This document shows positions 31,359 to 41,435 of a stretch of DNA of 64,000 bases, one piece after another. The position numbers and the translations under genes are program-made. Numbering within the stretch: the first letter of the stretch is position 1; the number at the start of each line of letters is the position of its first letter. Source of the stretch: Microbacterium sp. NIBRBAC000506063 (GTDB lineage Bacteria > Actinomycetota > Actinomycetes > Actinomycetales > Microbacteriaceae); NCBI RefSeq assembly GCF_017968845.1, contig NZ_CP072876.1, positions 124,001 through 188,000 on the forward strand. The letters are read 5' to 3'. The notes under the pieces were generated by a model. It was given only the letters and a program-made list of their open reading frames with translations. It made no database searches and had not been told where the DNA came from.

Positions 31359-32765
31359 ATGAGCACCGCAGAGCACGACACCGCCACCGAAGAGGCCCCC
31401 GCCGAGGTCACGAACCGCAAGCAGCCCTTCCCCCGCGGCTTTCTCGACACGATCTCCGAAGGGTGGGCCGAGCGCCCCGAGTCGCTGCCGACTCCCCGCG
31501 CCCAGGCTCCCTTCGCCGCCGCGCGCCGCGCGACGGTCTCCGAGGCGTTCCCAGGCAAGCGCCTGGTGATCCCGGCCGGATCCCTCAAGCAGCGCAGCAA
31601 CGACACCGACTACCCGTTCCGCGCGCACTCGGCCTTCGCGCATCTCACCGGCTGGGCGAGCGATGCCGAGCCCGACTCGATGCTCGTCTTCGAGCCGACG
31701 GATGCCGGACACGACGTCACCCTGTACTTCCGCGAGCGCGCCGACCGCACCACGAGCGAGTTCTACTCCGACGCCACGATCGGCGAGTTCTGGATCGGAC
31801 CGCGTCCGTCGCTGGCCGGGGTCGCGGCCGACCTGGGCGTGGCGACCGCGCACCTGGAGGAGTTCGCGGCATCCGATGAGGATGTGACCCTCGACGCCGA
31901 CGAGGATCTCACCCGCTTCGTCTCGGAGCTGCGCCTGGTCAAGGACGAGTACGAGATCGCCGAGCTGCGCCACGCGGTCGAGGTCACCGCGCGCGGCTTC
32001 GACGACATCGTGCGGGCGCTGCCGGATGCCGTCGCCCACTCCCGCGGCGAGCGCGTCGTGGAGGGCGTCTTCCACCGCCGCGCCCGCGAGGACGGCAACG
32101 GCGAGGGCTACGACACGATCTCGGCATCCGGACCCCACGCCTGCTACCTGCACTGGACCCGCAACGACGGCGCGGTCGTCCCCGGCGACCTGATCCTCGT
32201 CGACGCCGGTGTCGAGGCCGACAGCCTCTACACCGCCGACATCACCCGCACGCTCCCGGTCACGGGCACCTTCACCGAGGTGCAGCGCCGGGTGTACGAG
32301 ACCGTGCGCGAGGCGGCGGACGCGGCCTTCGCGGCCGCTCGTCCCGGGGTGAAGTTCCGCGCCGTGCACGAGGCGGCCATGGAGGTCATCGCCGCGCGCA
32401 CCGCCGAGTGGGGGCTGTTGCCGGTCACCGCCGAGGAGGCGCTCGACGCCGACCACGGCGGCCAGCACCGCCGCTACATGGTGCACGGCACCTCGCACCA
32501 CCTCGGCATCGACGTGCACGACTGCGCGCAGGCGCGGCGCGAGATGTACTACGACGGCGTCCTGGAGGCCGGCATGGTCTTCACGATCGAGCCCGGCCTG
32601 TACTTCCAGATCGACGATCTGACCGTCCCCGAGGAGTACCGCGGCATCGGCGTGCGCATCGAGGACGACATCCTCATGACCGAGGACGGGCCGGTGAACC
32701 TCTCGGCCGACATCCCGCGGACGGCGGACGAGGTCGAGGCCTGGATCGCACGACTGCAGGGCTGA
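31359..32765 (+). CDS. pepP: Aminopeptidase P family protein (Xaa-Pro aminopeptidase)
   Basis: An intact 468-residue metallopeptidase that removes N-terminal residues before proline. It has a creatinase-type N-terminal domain (RLVIPAGSLKQRSNDTDYPF, HLTGW) and a pita-bread C-terminal domain. The five metal ligands are visible: Asp in LVDAGVEAD and TADITRT, His in GTSHHLGIDVHD, Glu in FTIEPGLYF and in IGVRIEDDI. The ATG at 31359 follows a GAAGGA site. It sits 25 bases after the EEP gene and may be co-transcribed. Cytoplasmic. Confidence 0.92.
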   Translation: MSTAEHDTATEEAPAEVTNRKQPFPRGFLDTISEGWAERPESLPTPRAQAPFAAARRATVSEAFPGKRLVIPAGSLKQRSNDTDYPFRAHSAFAHLTGWASDAEPDSMLVFEPTDAGHDVTLYFRERADRTTSEFYSDATIGEFWIGPRPSLAGVAADLGVATAHLEEFAASDEDVTLDADEDLTRFVSELRLVKDEYEIAELRHAVEVTARGFDDIVRALPDAVAHSRGERVVEGVFHRRAREDGNGEGYDTISASGPHACYLHWTRNDGAVVPGDLILVDAGVEADSLYTADITRTLPVTGTFTEVQRRVYETVREAADAAFAAARPGVKFRAVHEAAMEVIAARTAEWGLLPVTAEEALDADHGGQHRRYMVHGTSHHLGIDVHDCAQARREMYYDGVLEAGMVFTIEPGLYFQIDDLTVPEEYRGIGVRIEDDILMTEDGPVNLSADIPRTADEVEAWIARLQG

Positions 32766-32787
32766 GCGCGGCGAGACGACGCGCAGC

Positions 32788-33417
32788 ATGGCGGAGAAGA
32801 AGGTCACGCCGGGCGATGGGAGCGCTCTGAGGCCCTACCGCCGATGGCACTCGCTGTGGCGCAGCCTCTTCCGGATCGAGCTGTGCCGCCCCGAAGGCGG
32901 CACAGACACCTACGCCGTCGACGTCGACTTCTTCGCCTGGGAGGAGGAGCTGCGGCTGTACCGCAACGGGGAGCAGGTGGCCAGGGCGGGCTCGCCCGCG
33001 TCCTTCCCGATCCCCGGCGGCGCGATCGAAGCGGCGACGAGCACCTACGGGGTGCGGCGGATGCACGCGGTGCGCGATGACGGCGCCGAGCGACAGCTGA
33101 CGCCGCATCCGCTGACCGGAGAGGCGTGGCGCGCGCGGCTGGCGCAGAGGCGTCCGATGCTCAGCCGTGTCCTCGCCGGGGCGTCGTTCACGGTGCTCGC
33201 CGTGTCGCTGGTGGTGCTCGCACCGCAGGTCGCCGAGTGGGTCAGCCGGTTGCCGATCATCGCCGACAGCATCGGAACCTTCACTTCGCCCATCGCCCTG
33301 CCTCCGGAGGCGAACATCGCGCTCACCGTGGCGGGAGTGCTCGCCGGGATCGAGCGCGCCCAGCGCCTGCGCCACCACTGGCTGCTCGACATGGACACCT
33401 GGTGGATGGGTGAGTGA
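32788..33417 (+). CDS. Membrane protein of unknown function
   Basis: An intact 209-residue protein. The first 115 residues look soluble and mixed alpha/beta, with WRSLFRIELCRPEGG and DFFAWEEELRLYRNGEQVA. Two hydrophobic helices follow near 130-150 and 170-190, then a charged tail ending LLDMDTWWMGE. I do not recognise a family. It lies 22 bases downstream of the aminopeptidase gene in the same direction, so it is probably in the same transcript. Nothing indicates an enzymatic role. Confidence 0.68.
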   Translation: MAEKKVTPGDGSALRPYRRWHSLWRSLFRIELCRPEGGTDTYAVDVDFFAWEEELRLYRNGEQVARAGSPASFPIPGGAIEAATSTYGVRRMHAVRDDGAERQLTPHPLTGEAWRARLAQRRPMLSRVLAGASFTVLAVSLVVLAPQVAEWVSRLPIIADSIGTFTSPIALPPEANIALTVAGVLAGIERAQRLRHHWLLDMDTWWMGE

Positions 33418-33539
33418 TGTCGGATCCTCTGGATAGACCCCGGCGACGCCGAGCACACGTGATCATTCCGTGATCTTCTTTCATCTCGCAGCCTTCGTAT
33501 TTCTGTTCGAATGTCGGAGGTCGGTGCCAGAGTAGAAGT

Positions 33540-35055
33540 ATGGCGATCATCACCGAACTTCACGAGCAGCTCACCGCTGTGGCTGCCGTGCTCGGCGATG
33601 ATGTCACGACCACCACACTCGCGCAGGCGATCGAATCCTTCGACGACGAGCAGGTCCTCGCGCTGCTGTCGTCCTCCGATGCGCTCGCCCGGGGCGCCGA
33701 GCGGCTGCGCATCGCCGCCGCGGGGTCGTGGCGGCCCGATCGACGAGAGACGCGGGCACACAGGGCTCGCCCAGTCGCGCGGGCACAGCACGCCCCTCTC
33801 GCTCCTGCAGGAGATGACGGGCGTGACCCGCGCCGAGGCGCAAAAGCAGCTTCGGATCGGGGAGGCGATGCACGAGGCGCCGGCCCTGACCGCCGACACG
33901 CCCTCCGCAGACACCTCCTCCGCGGTTGCCGACGCACCGGCAGAGGCCGGCGCAGAGCGCCCTGGCATGCGCCGCTCTCCGACGCCCTGCTGCACGGGAC
34001 CCTCACCGCCGCGCAACACGATGCGATCCTGCGCGGGCTCGGCGAACCCCCTGTCGTGAGAGATCCGGAAGCGCCGGATGCGACCGAGGCAGACGCCGCC
34101 GAAGCCGCCCGCGTCTGCCGCGAGGCCTGGTCACTGGCCGCGATCGAGCTGATCGCAGAAGCCCCCGACCTGAAGGTCGAGGCACTCGGAAAGCTTGCCC
34201 GCACGGTGCGCGATCGACTCGATCCCGAGGGCGCCGAGCGCCGCTTCGACCCGCGGTTCGAGGCGCGATCATTCCAGATGTGGACCGATGGCGACGGGAT
34301 CCACCACGGCCATCTCGTCTTCGACGACCACGGCGCCGCCTGGGTGCGGTCGATCATCGACGCCACCCTGCGTCCACGCCGCGGCGGACCGCGCTTCGTC
34401 GATCCTGAAGAGAAGGAGCGAGCCGACGAACTCGCTGAGGATCCCCGCACCAACAAGCAGCTCAGCTACGACCTCATCCTGGACGTGCTGCGGGCAGGGT
34501 CGCTCGCCGAGACCGAGAAGGTCTTCGGAGCGCGACAGCCCGGTGTTCGCCTCGTGCAGGTGGTGGATGCCGAGAGCACCACCGCCGGCCCGGCGCACAC
34601 AGAAGACGGCCTCCACGCGCTCCCCGGCTGGATCGCCGAGCAGCACCGTTGCGAGAGCGGCACCCTGCCGTGCCGACTCGACGCCTTCGGCAATCCGCTC
34701 GACGTCGGCCGCGAACATCGCCTCTTCACCCCGCGCCAGCGCATCGCCCTGGCCCTTCGCGACGGCGGCTGCCGCTGGCGCGGCTGTGACAGGCCCGCGT
34801 CCTACTGCGAGGCGCATCACATCGACCCCTACTCCGAAGGCGGTCGCACCGATATCGATCGCGGGATCCTGCTGTGCCGCTACCACCACATGGCCCTCCA
34901 CAACGGCGGCTGGCGAATCACCCGCGAGGGCAGGGCGAGTTCCTGCTGCATCCGCCCGGCGGCAGGGAGCCCCTACCGCTCAGACCTCCCTCGCCCTCAC
35001 CTACGCCTGGGCCGGGATCGATCCACCTCCGCGAAGATTCTTCTTGGCGGCGTAG
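33540..35055 (+). CDS. DUF222 / HNH endonuclease domain protein (13E12 type), frameshifted
   Basis: The N-terminal DUF222 region (ALARGAERLRIAAAG, SLLQEMTGVTRAEAQKQL, LIAEAPDLKVEALGKLARTV) leads to a C-terminal HNH zinc-finger nuclease: CRWRGCDRPASYCEAHHIDP, then GILLCRYHHMALHNGGW. This is the multicopy 13E12 family of actinobacteria. At least four shifts (near 33735, 33960, 34935 and 34985) break it; the repaired length is about 505 residues. It contains almost none of the octamer common elsewhere in the window, which may point to separate ancestry. DNA cleavage is likely by motif, but the biological role is unknown. Confidence 0.8.
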
Positions 35056-35200
35056 GCGTCGAGTCGACGTTCCTCACGGATGCGCAGATACCGCGCGTCG
35101 GTCGCTGCGGCCCACATCACAGTGAGCCTTCCGGAAGGGCGGACTCAAGGTGCGTTCAAGGAACGCCTGGTCCGCGTGAAGGTGTGAACCTCGCCCGCCA

Positions 35201-35785
35201 TCATGCCGGAGGCGTGTCCGACCCCGGCTGTCGCGTATAGGCGGCCGGGTCGGCGCCCGGCGGGATCCGCTCGCCGAACTGCGGCGGCTCGTCGAGGTTC
35301 ACCGGCGGCGGTGCCGGAGCCCGGTTCTGGCCGAGCACACCACGAGCCTTGCCCAGCGAAGACGACTGCACCCGCACCTCGTAGTGATCGGCCGCCAGCT
35401 GCATGACGCTGGCGAAGTCACGGCGACGACGCAGGATCGTGTAGCTGATCAGGGCGAAGCACATGCCGATCGCGATTCCGATGAAGAGGAAGCCGACGAA
35501 CAGCTGCATCGGCGCCTCGGGCATGGTCAGCACGAGGATCGCCGAGAGGAAGAGCCCGATGAGGATGCCGTTGATCGCGCCGGTGCGCGCCGCCGTCGCA
35601 TAGCCGAGCCGGCCGGTGACCTTCTCGATCGTGCGCACGCCGAGACCGACGATCGCGATCTCCTTGGCGGGCACCTCGCCGGCGATGAGCTTCGAGACCG
35701 CCTTCTGCGCCGCCTCGTACTCGGTCACCGACAGCACGGTCTCGCCCGTGTCGGCGGCGCCCATCGGCCTGTTCATCATGCTCAT
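35201..35785 (-). CDS. General stress protein-like (YflT domain) membrane protein
   Basis: An intact protein of 194 residues. The start is VLSVTEYEAAQKAVSKLIAG, typical of the heat-induced stress YflT domain, followed by KEIAIVGLGVRTIEKVTGRL. Two membrane helices lie near residues 70-115. A soluble C-terminal region rich in Pro follows. The ATG at 35785 was chosen because a GGGGTG sequence precedes it; two further Met codons follow within four codons. It is divergent from the MgtE-N gene. The role in stress is inferred from the family. Confidence 0.8.
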   Translation of the reverse strand: MSMMNRPMGAADTGETVLSVTEYEAAQKAVSKLIAGEVPAKEIAIVGLGVRTIEKVTGRLGYATAARTGAINGILIGLFLSAILVLTMPEAPMQLFVGFLFIGIAIGMCFALISYTILRRRRDFASVMQLAADHYEVRVQSSSLGKARGVLGQNRAPAPPPVNLDEPPQFGERIPPGADPAAYTRQPGSDTPPA

Positions 35786-35824
35786 CACCCCATTGTCCCA
35801 CGCACCTCCCGGACGAGCGGGGAC

Positions 35825-35830
35825 TACGCT
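35825..35830 (+). promoter_or_regulatory. -10 box of a probable leaderless promoter
   Basis: TACGCT ends six bases before the GTG start at 35837. No ribosome site is visible. Confidence 0.48.
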
Positions 35831-35836
35831 GAGAGC

Positions 35837-37134
35837 GTGAGCACACAACGGGTATTCGTCGCGCGCCTGACCGGCTGCGCCGTCTTCGACCCGGCTGGCG
35901 ACCGGCTGGGCAGAGTCCGCGATGTCGTCGTCGTGTTCCGAAGTAGCGGCTCGCCCCGGGTCATCGGGCTCGTGTGCGAGATTCCCGGGCGTCGACAGGT
36001 GTTCCTCTCCATCGGGCGCGTCACCTCGATCCGGTCCGGCCAGGTCATCACCACCGGACTCATGAACGTGCGCCGCTTCCAGCCGCGCGCGGGCGAGGTG
36101 CGCGTGATCGCCGAGCTCCTCGGCCGCAAGGTCGAACTCACCGACGGCAGCGGCTCGGCGATCATCGAGGACGTGTCCATCGAGCCCAACCGCCTGGGCG
36201 AATGGTCGATCTCGCAGCTGTTCCTGCGCAAGCCCAAGACGAGCGCCTCACCGTTCGCGAAGGGTCCGACCGCCTTCGCCAACTGGAACGAGGTGCGCCA
36301 GCAACACACGCCCGGAGAGGCGCAGTCGGCAGAGCAGCTCGTGGCGAGCATGTCGGAGATGCATCCGGCCGACCTCGCCAACACCCTCCTCGATCTCCCC
36401 CAGCAGCGGATGATCGAGGTCGCCGCAGAGCTTCCCGACGAGCGCCTCGCCGACGCGCTCGAGGAGATGCCCGAAGACGACCAGGCGCACATCCTCGAGC
36501 GCCTGGGCGACGAGCGCGCCGCCGACATCCTCGACCAGATGGATCCGGACGACGCCGCCGACCTGCTGGCACAGCTCCCGAAGAACCGCCTCGAGCACCT
36601 GCTGGACCTCATGGAGCCCGAAGAGGCCGACGACGTGCGCAACCTGCTGCGCTACGACCCCGACACCGCGGGCGGACTCATGACGCCCGAACCCATCATC
36701 CTGTCGGCGGATGCGACGGTCGCCGAGGCCCTCGCGCTGATCCGGCGGCATGAGCTGCATCCGGCGCTCGCGGCATCCGTCTTCGTGACCCTCCCCCGTT
36801 CGAGACGCCCACCGGACGTCTGCTGGGCGTGGTGCACTTCCAGCGCATGCTGCGCTACCCCCGCACGAACGCCTGGGGCGATCATCGACGAGACGCTCGA
36901 ACCGGTGCCCGTCAACGCCTCGGCCGCCGAGGTCTCGCGGCTGCTGGCCAGCTACGACCTCGTCTCGCTCCCGGTCGTGGACCAGGCCCATCGCCTGGTC
37001 GGCGCGGTGAGCGTCGACGACGTTCTCGACTACCTGCTGCCCGAGGACTGGCGCTCCCTCGACAATCCGACGACCGCGACCGGTGCGATCCCGACCATTC
37101 CCACGATCGCATCCCCCAGGGAGGTGAGCGCTGA
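35837..37134 (+). CDS. MgtE N-domain/CBS protein with PRC-barrel start, frameshifted
   Basis: Domains in order: a PRC-barrel-like N-terminus (ARLTGCAVFDPAGDRLGRVR), an MgtE N-terminal helical superhelix with repeated DLANTLLDLP and DPDDAADLLAQLP units, then two CBS motifs (GLMTPEPIILSADATVAEAL and VDDVLDYLLPEDW). No membrane channel domain is present, so it cannot itself transport magnesium. It resembles the mycobacterial Rv1232c group and may regulate a partner. Shifts near 36795, 36858 (two) and 37113 split it; the repaired length is about 433 residues. Its TGA overlaps the ATG of the DUF1003 gene. Confidence 0.83.
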
Positions 37135-37652
37135 TGGCCCGCCGCGACAATTTCGACGCGCCGCGCACCGGCACCCGCCCGAAGAGGCAGGACGACAGCG
37201 ACCGCTTCGGCCGCTTCACCGAGTGGATCGCCCGCGCCATGGGCACGCCGATGTTCCTCGGGATCCTGACGGTCTTCTGCGTCGCCTGGCTCAGCTGGAA
37301 CACCTGGGGCCCGGAGGAATGGCGCTTCGACTCGGCCGCCTTCGGTTTCACCGCGCTGACCCTCATGCTGTCCCTGCAGGCGTCCTACGCGGCGCCCCTC
37401 ATCCTGCTCGCGCAGAACCGTCAGGACGACCGCGACCGCGTCCAGATCGAGCAGGACCGCCAACGCGCCGAGCGCAACCTCGCCGACACCGAGTACCTGG
37501 CACGCGAGATCGTCGCCCTGCGCATGGCGCTGGAGGAGCGCAACACCCAGCAGCTGACCCGCGACACCCTCCGCGAGGAGCTGAAGGCGCTGCTGGTCGA
37601 GATGACGCCGCCCGAGGGCGACGACACGAAGGAGACCGCGGAGAGGCCATGA
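37134..37652 (+). CDS. DUF1003 family membrane protein
   Basis: An intact 172-residue protein with two helices near residues 38-55 and 70-100, the typical DUF1003 signature (FGRFTEWIARAMGTPMFLGI, then LTLMLSLQASYAAPLILLAQ) and a charged coiled-coil tail beginning RQDDRDRVQIEQDRQRAE. In actinobacteria it is usually next to the MgtE-N protein, as here, with TGATG overlap. The two may form a membrane complex. Activity unknown. Confidence 0.9.
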   Translation: MARRDNFDAPRTGTRPKRQDDSDRFGRFTEWIARAMGTPMFLGILTVFCVAWLSWNTWGPEEWRFDSAAFGFTALTLMLSLQASYAAPLILLAQNRQDDRDRVQIEQDRQRAERNLADTEYLAREIVALRMALEERNTQQLTRDTLREELKALLVEMTPPEGDDTKETAERP

Positions 37653-38769
37653 CCCTGTCGGATGCCGTGCGCTCCGCGGTCGGCGCCGTCACCGACCCGG
37701 AGTTGCGTCGACCGCTGTCCGAGCTCGACATGGTGCGCGACGTCTCGGTCGAGGGCGCCACGGCGCACGTCGCGATCGCCCTGACGATCGTGGGATGCCC
37801 CGCCGCGGACAGGATCGAACGCGATGTGCGGGCGGCCGCGGCATCCGTCGAGGGGATCTCCGAGGTCGCGCTGAGGATCGGCGTCATGACGCCCGCGGAG
37901 CGGAAGGCTCTCACCGAGCGCCTGCGCGGCGGACGCGCAGGCCGGCAGATGCCCTTCGGCCCAGACTCACTCACCCGTGTCATCCTCGTCTCCAGCGGCA
38001 AGGGCGGTGTCGGCAAGTCGACCGTGACGGCGAACCTCGCCGTGGCCCTGGCCGCGCAAGGGCTGGCCGTGGGCCTGGTCGACGCCGACGTGCACGGCTT
38101 CTCGATCCCGGGACTGCTCGGCATCCCCGCCGGCACGCAGCCGACCCGCGTCGACGACCTCATGCTCCCGCCGGTCGCCCACGAGGTCAAGACCATCTCG
38201 ATCGGGATGTTCCTGGAAGACCCGGAGGCCGCGGTCGCCTGGCGCGGCCCGATGCTGCACCGGACCGTGCAACAGTTCCTCACGGACGTCTTCTTCGGCG
38301 ACCTGGACGTCCTCCTCATCGACATGCCGCCCGGCACCGGCGACATCGCCATCTCGATCGGGCAGCTCCTCCCCACGCCGAGGTGCTCGTCATCACGACG
38401 CCGCAGCCGGCGGCATCCGATGTCGCGATCCGCAGCGGCAAGGTCGCCCGCCAGACCGGGCAGCGCGTGATCGGCGTCGTCGAGAACATGGCGGCGTTCG
38501 CGCTGCCCGACGGCACCGTCATGGATCTGTTCGGCTCGGGCGGCGGCGCGCGCGTCGCCGAGGCGCTGTCCTCAAGCGGCGACGAGGTGCCACTTCTGGC
38601 GTCGATCCCGCTGAGCCCGGCGCTGCGCACCGGCGGCGACACCGGCGTCCCGGTCGTGATCGGAGAGCCGTCGGATGCCGCGGCCCAGGCGATCGCGCAG
38701 TTGGCCACTCACCTCGCCGCCCGAGGTCGCGGGCTCGCCGGCAGGTCGCTTCCGGTCACCCTGCGATGA
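37649..38769 (+). CDS. mrp: Mrp/NBP35 family P-loop ATPase, frameshifted
   Basis: Iron-sulfur cluster carrier-type ATPase. An N-terminal DUF59/MIP18-like domain (VTDPELRRPLSELDMV) precedes the deviant Walker A SSGKGGVGKSTVTANLA. Walker B lies in LLIDMPPGTGDIAI. The CxxC pair of the classical family is not seen; the matching region reads NMAAFALPDG, as in other actinobacterial members as I recall them. One lost C near 38376 breaks the gene; the repaired length is 373 residues. ATG overlaps the DUF1003 stop (ATGA). The order MgtE-N, DUF1003, Mrp is shared with mycobacteria (Rv1232c to Rv1229c). Confidence 0.9.
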
Positions 38770-38781
38770 GGACAGCTCCTG

Positions 38782-39201
38782 CTACGTCGCCTCGTCGTCG
38801 TAGGGTGGGGGCTCCTCGGCGCTGAACTCCTGCGGACCGCGCGGAACCGCGTGCTTCGACATGCGCTCCGCCGCCCCGGCGCGGATGCGGCTGCCGCAGC
38901 GGCGACACCGGCAGCAGCGCCCCGGCGCCGGCCGGCGCGATGGTCGGCTCCTCGAAGAGCGCATCGCGGATGATCCGCCGCGGATCGTACTGACGCGGAT
39001 CGAGCTTGCGCCAGTCGACCTCGTCGATCTCCGGCCCATCTCCTCACGCATCCGGTCGCGCGCACCCCGCAGATACTGACCGCCGCGATGCACGATCCTC
39101 GCGAAGGACTCCGCCATGCGCGGAAGCCGCTCGGGGCCGATGATGACGGCGGCGAGCAGACCGATGAGGAGCAGCTTCTCCCACGTCAGCCCGAAGATCA
39201 T
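38782..39201 (-). CDS. tatB: Twin-arginine translocase subunit TatB-like, frameshifted
   Basis: A short N-terminal helix with the TatA/B signature ([20 protein letters not shown], then [13 protein letters not shown]) and an amphipathic second helix. The rest is soluble and charged, longer than TatA, so TatB is preferred. Two shifts, near 39037 and 38878, hide the middle part, which repaired reads [20 protein letters not shown]. The repaired length is about 140 residues. It converges with mrp and is divergent from the O-methyltransferase gene. Location near a Rv1220c-type methyltransferase again mirrors mycobacteria (Rv1224). Confidence 0.84.
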   Translation of the reverse strand: MIFGLTWEKLLLIGLLAAVIIGPERLPRMAESFARIVHRGGQYLRGARDRMREEMGRRSTRSTGASSIRVSTIRGGSSAMRSSRSRPSRRPAPGRCCRCRRCGSRIRAGAAERMSKHAVPRGPQEFSAEEPPPYDDEAT

Positions 39202-39281
39202 GTCTCCAGGCTACCCGCCGCGCCTTGCTCCGACGGGCGGCGCGAGCGCTTACCCTGGAAAGCAGCACTTCAGGAGGAACC

Positions 39282-39919
39282 GTGAGCGAGCAGGCCGCAG
39301 ACGAGAGGTACGTCCGCGAGGCGACCGTGGAGCCCGACGCGATCGTCCGGGCGCGCGCCCACGCGGTAGAGATCGGCGCCCAGCCGGTGAGCCCGGCGAT
39401 CGGTGCCCAGCTCGCCGTCCTCGCCGCCGCCGTCGAGGCGAAGTCCATCGTCGAGATCGGCACGGGCGCCGGCGTCTCGGGCCTGTGGCTGCTGCGCGGC
39501 GCCCCGGCGCCGTGCTCACGAGCATCGACAAGGAGCCCGAGCATCTCGCCGCGGCGCGCAAGGCCTTCGCCGAGGCGAAGATCCCCTCGACCCGCGCCCG
39601 CTTCATCACGGGCCGCGCCACCGAGGTGCTCCCGCGCATGAACGAGGCCGCCTACGACATCGTGCTCGTCGACGCCGATCCCGAGAACGTCATCGAGTAC
39701 GTCGAGCACGGGCTGCGCCTGGCCCGCACCGGCGGCCTCGTGCTTGTGCCGCGCATCCTCGGCGGGGGAAAGGTCGCCGACCCCGTCCAGCGCGACGACG
39801 TCACCAAGGCCTACCGCTCGCTCATCCAGGAGACCCAGCAGTCCCCCGCCGTCCTGGCGTCCCTGTCGAACACGGGCGAAGGACTGCTGCAGCTGGTCAG
39901 CATCGCGGCATCCGACTGA
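39282..39919 (+). CDS. SAM-dependent O-methyltransferase, frameshifted
   Basis: A class I methyltransferase of the COG4122 group. The SAM loop is [17 protein letters not shown] and the acidic post-beta2 position lies in [10 protein letters not shown]. The metal-binding VLVDADPE replaces the usual FIDADK. A strong AGGAGGAAC site precedes the GTG at 39282. One lost G near 39506 breaks the frame; the repaired protein is about 213 residues. The closest named relative by position and family is Rv1220c. The methyl acceptor is unknown; catechol-type substrates are typical of the family. Confidence 0.88.
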
Positions 39920-39935
39920 GTCTCTCCGGATACGC

Positions 39936-39972
39936 GAGAGGGCGGCGGATCCGAAGATCGCGCCGCCCTCTC
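39936..39972. terminator. Bidirectional terminator between convergent genes
   Basis: Arms 39936-39947 and 39961-39972 are a perfect 12-bp GC-rich inverted repeat. An inner GATC/GATC pair extends the stem with a one-base bulge. It lies between the methyltransferase stop (39919) and the DUF3117 stop (39984), as a shared terminator should. Confidence 0.82.
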
Positions 39973-39983
39973 GGTGTCGTTGC

Positions 39984-40157
39984 TCAGGCTGCGTTCACCA
40001 CGGCGTCGAGCACGCTGTGAAGCTCCTTCGCCTCGTCGTCGTTCACCGACACGACCAGTCGACCGCCGCCTTCGAGCGGAACTCGCACGATGATGAGTCG
40101 CCCCTCTTTCACAGCCTCCATGGGTCCGTCTCCGGTCCTCGGCTTCATCGCTGCCAT
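39984..40157 (-). CDS. DUF3117 family small protein
   Basis: A 57-residue protein that matches the actinobacterial DUF3117 family: AAMKPRTGDGPMEAVKEGR, then IIVRVPLEGGGRLVVSVNDD. The ATG at 40157 follows a strong AAAAGGAG site, and the alternative longer reading frame upstream lacks one. No family activity is known. It is monocistronic, ending at the bidirectional terminator. Confidence 0.92.
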   Translation of the reverse strand: MAAMKPRTGDGPMEAVKEGRLIIVRVPLEGGGRLVVSVNDDEAKELHSVLDAVVNAA

Positions 40158-40240
40158 CGTGGCTCCTTTTCCTCGGTAGTATGCAACCAGTTTATCGGTT
40201 CGGAGAGGGCGGCCGCCGTTTCGTGTGGATGAAGGGTCTG

Positions 40241-41399
40241 CTACGGCACCTGCCAGAAGGTGTTGCCGAGGCCGTACATCTGGTGGATCCACACCCACTG
40301 CCCGAGCAGGCACAGCCCCAGCACGCACAGCCGGTACACGCGCGATCGCGGCACGGCGACCGCGCCCCACAGCGGCGACAGCGGCACGAGAAGCCGGAAC
40401 GTGCTCGACTGCGGGAAGAAGACCGCCAGCAGGTACAGCAGGTAGGAGGCGCTCCACAGCCTCACCTCGCGCCCCAGCACCTTCACCTGCGGCAGGAACA
40501 GCAGCGCGGATGCCGCGGCTCCCACGAGCACCGCCAGCGCCACGAATCCGAGCCAGACCGGAAGCCCCCAGAACGCGAACCAGAACTCCCCCGCACGCAC
40601 CCAGCCGTCGAAGGGCACGAAGCCCTCGTGCGCGATCCCCCAGTTGCGCCGCCAGGCGAGCTCGGTCGCGAGATAGGCGTCGGGCTGCCCGGTCACGGCG
40701 CCGGCGATGACCTGCCAGCCGAAGCCGCTCACGGTGCACAGCGCGCCGAGGGCGATGATGTGGACGACATCGGATGCCGGCAGCTCCTCTTCGCGCCTGC
40801 GCACCCATCGCGCGATCCCGTAGAGGCCCAGGAGCAGCGCGAAGGCGAGGATGCCCGGACGGGTGAACGCCATGACGGTCAGCAACGGGTACAGCAGCCA
40901 GAACCGGCGCCGGGCGAGCGCGTCGAGCGCGAGGAAGAGCAGCAGCAGGAAGAGCGACTCGGCGTAGCCGATCTGGAAGAGGGCGGCCAGCGGGCCCGAG
41001 GAGAAGAAGATCACGGCCCAGAGCGCGGCATCCGACCCGATCCTCGGGCGGAGGAGGCGATGCAGCGCGAGGCAGGCCAGGTACCCCGACACGAGCGAGA
41101 CGACGAGCGCCCCGGCGCCCCAGGCGCCGAGGGCAGGCCCACCCACTCGGCGAGATATGCGTACACCGGCATGAAGGCCCAGGCGTTCTCGGCGACGTGC
41201 CCAGCATCCGTCAGAGGGAGTTCGCGCGGATAGCCGGCGAACGCGACGAGCCAGTACCACTGGGCGTCCCATCCCAGTACGAAGTCGGCGAGATCGGGGT
41301 GGCGCCGAAGCGCGACGCTGGCGTCGACAGCTGCGCCGCCAGCAGGAAGAACCCGGTGGTGACGATGCGCGCGACGAGGTAGATCACGCCGATGCGCAC
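40241..41399 (-). CDS. PIG-V-like mannosyltransferase, integral membrane, frameshifted
   Basis: About ten hydrophobic helices. The N-terminal part has the GT-C/PIG-V sign WDAQWYWLVAFAGYP and an acidic residue in a luminal loop (LGWDAQWY). Later blocks include YAESLFLLLLFLALDALARR, AFTRPGILAFALLLGLYGIA and FRLLVPLSPLWGAV. It probably transfers a mannose from a lipid-linked donor to a cell-envelope glycan or protein. Shifts near 41330 and 41137 break the N-terminal third; the repaired length is about 387 residues. GTG at 41399 is the best start but is uncertain because the upstream frame is disturbed. Confidence 0.76.
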
Positions 41400-41435
41400 G
41401 ACCAGGGGACGCGCCCCCGCGGCGCGAGACGCGCG

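Noticed and set aside
33540..35055. A homing endonuclease or intein
   Set aside because: The HNH domain is fused to DUF222, there is no intron or intein splice structure, and the gene stands alone.
35384..35836. Upstream extension of the MgtE-N frame to 35384
   Set aside because: The extension lies antisense to the YflT-domain gene and has shadow-type composition. The PRC-barrel start at GTG 35837 fits the family and has a -10 box at the right distance.
35788..35836. A magnesium riboswitch ahead of the MgtE-like gene
   Set aside because: Only about 50 bases separate the divergent genes and a -10 box sits six bases from the start, so there is no room for a structured leader.
39984..40157. 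An antitoxin of a toxin-antitoxin pair
   Set aside because: It matches the DUF3117 family, stands alone and ends at its own terminator; no toxin partner is adjacent.
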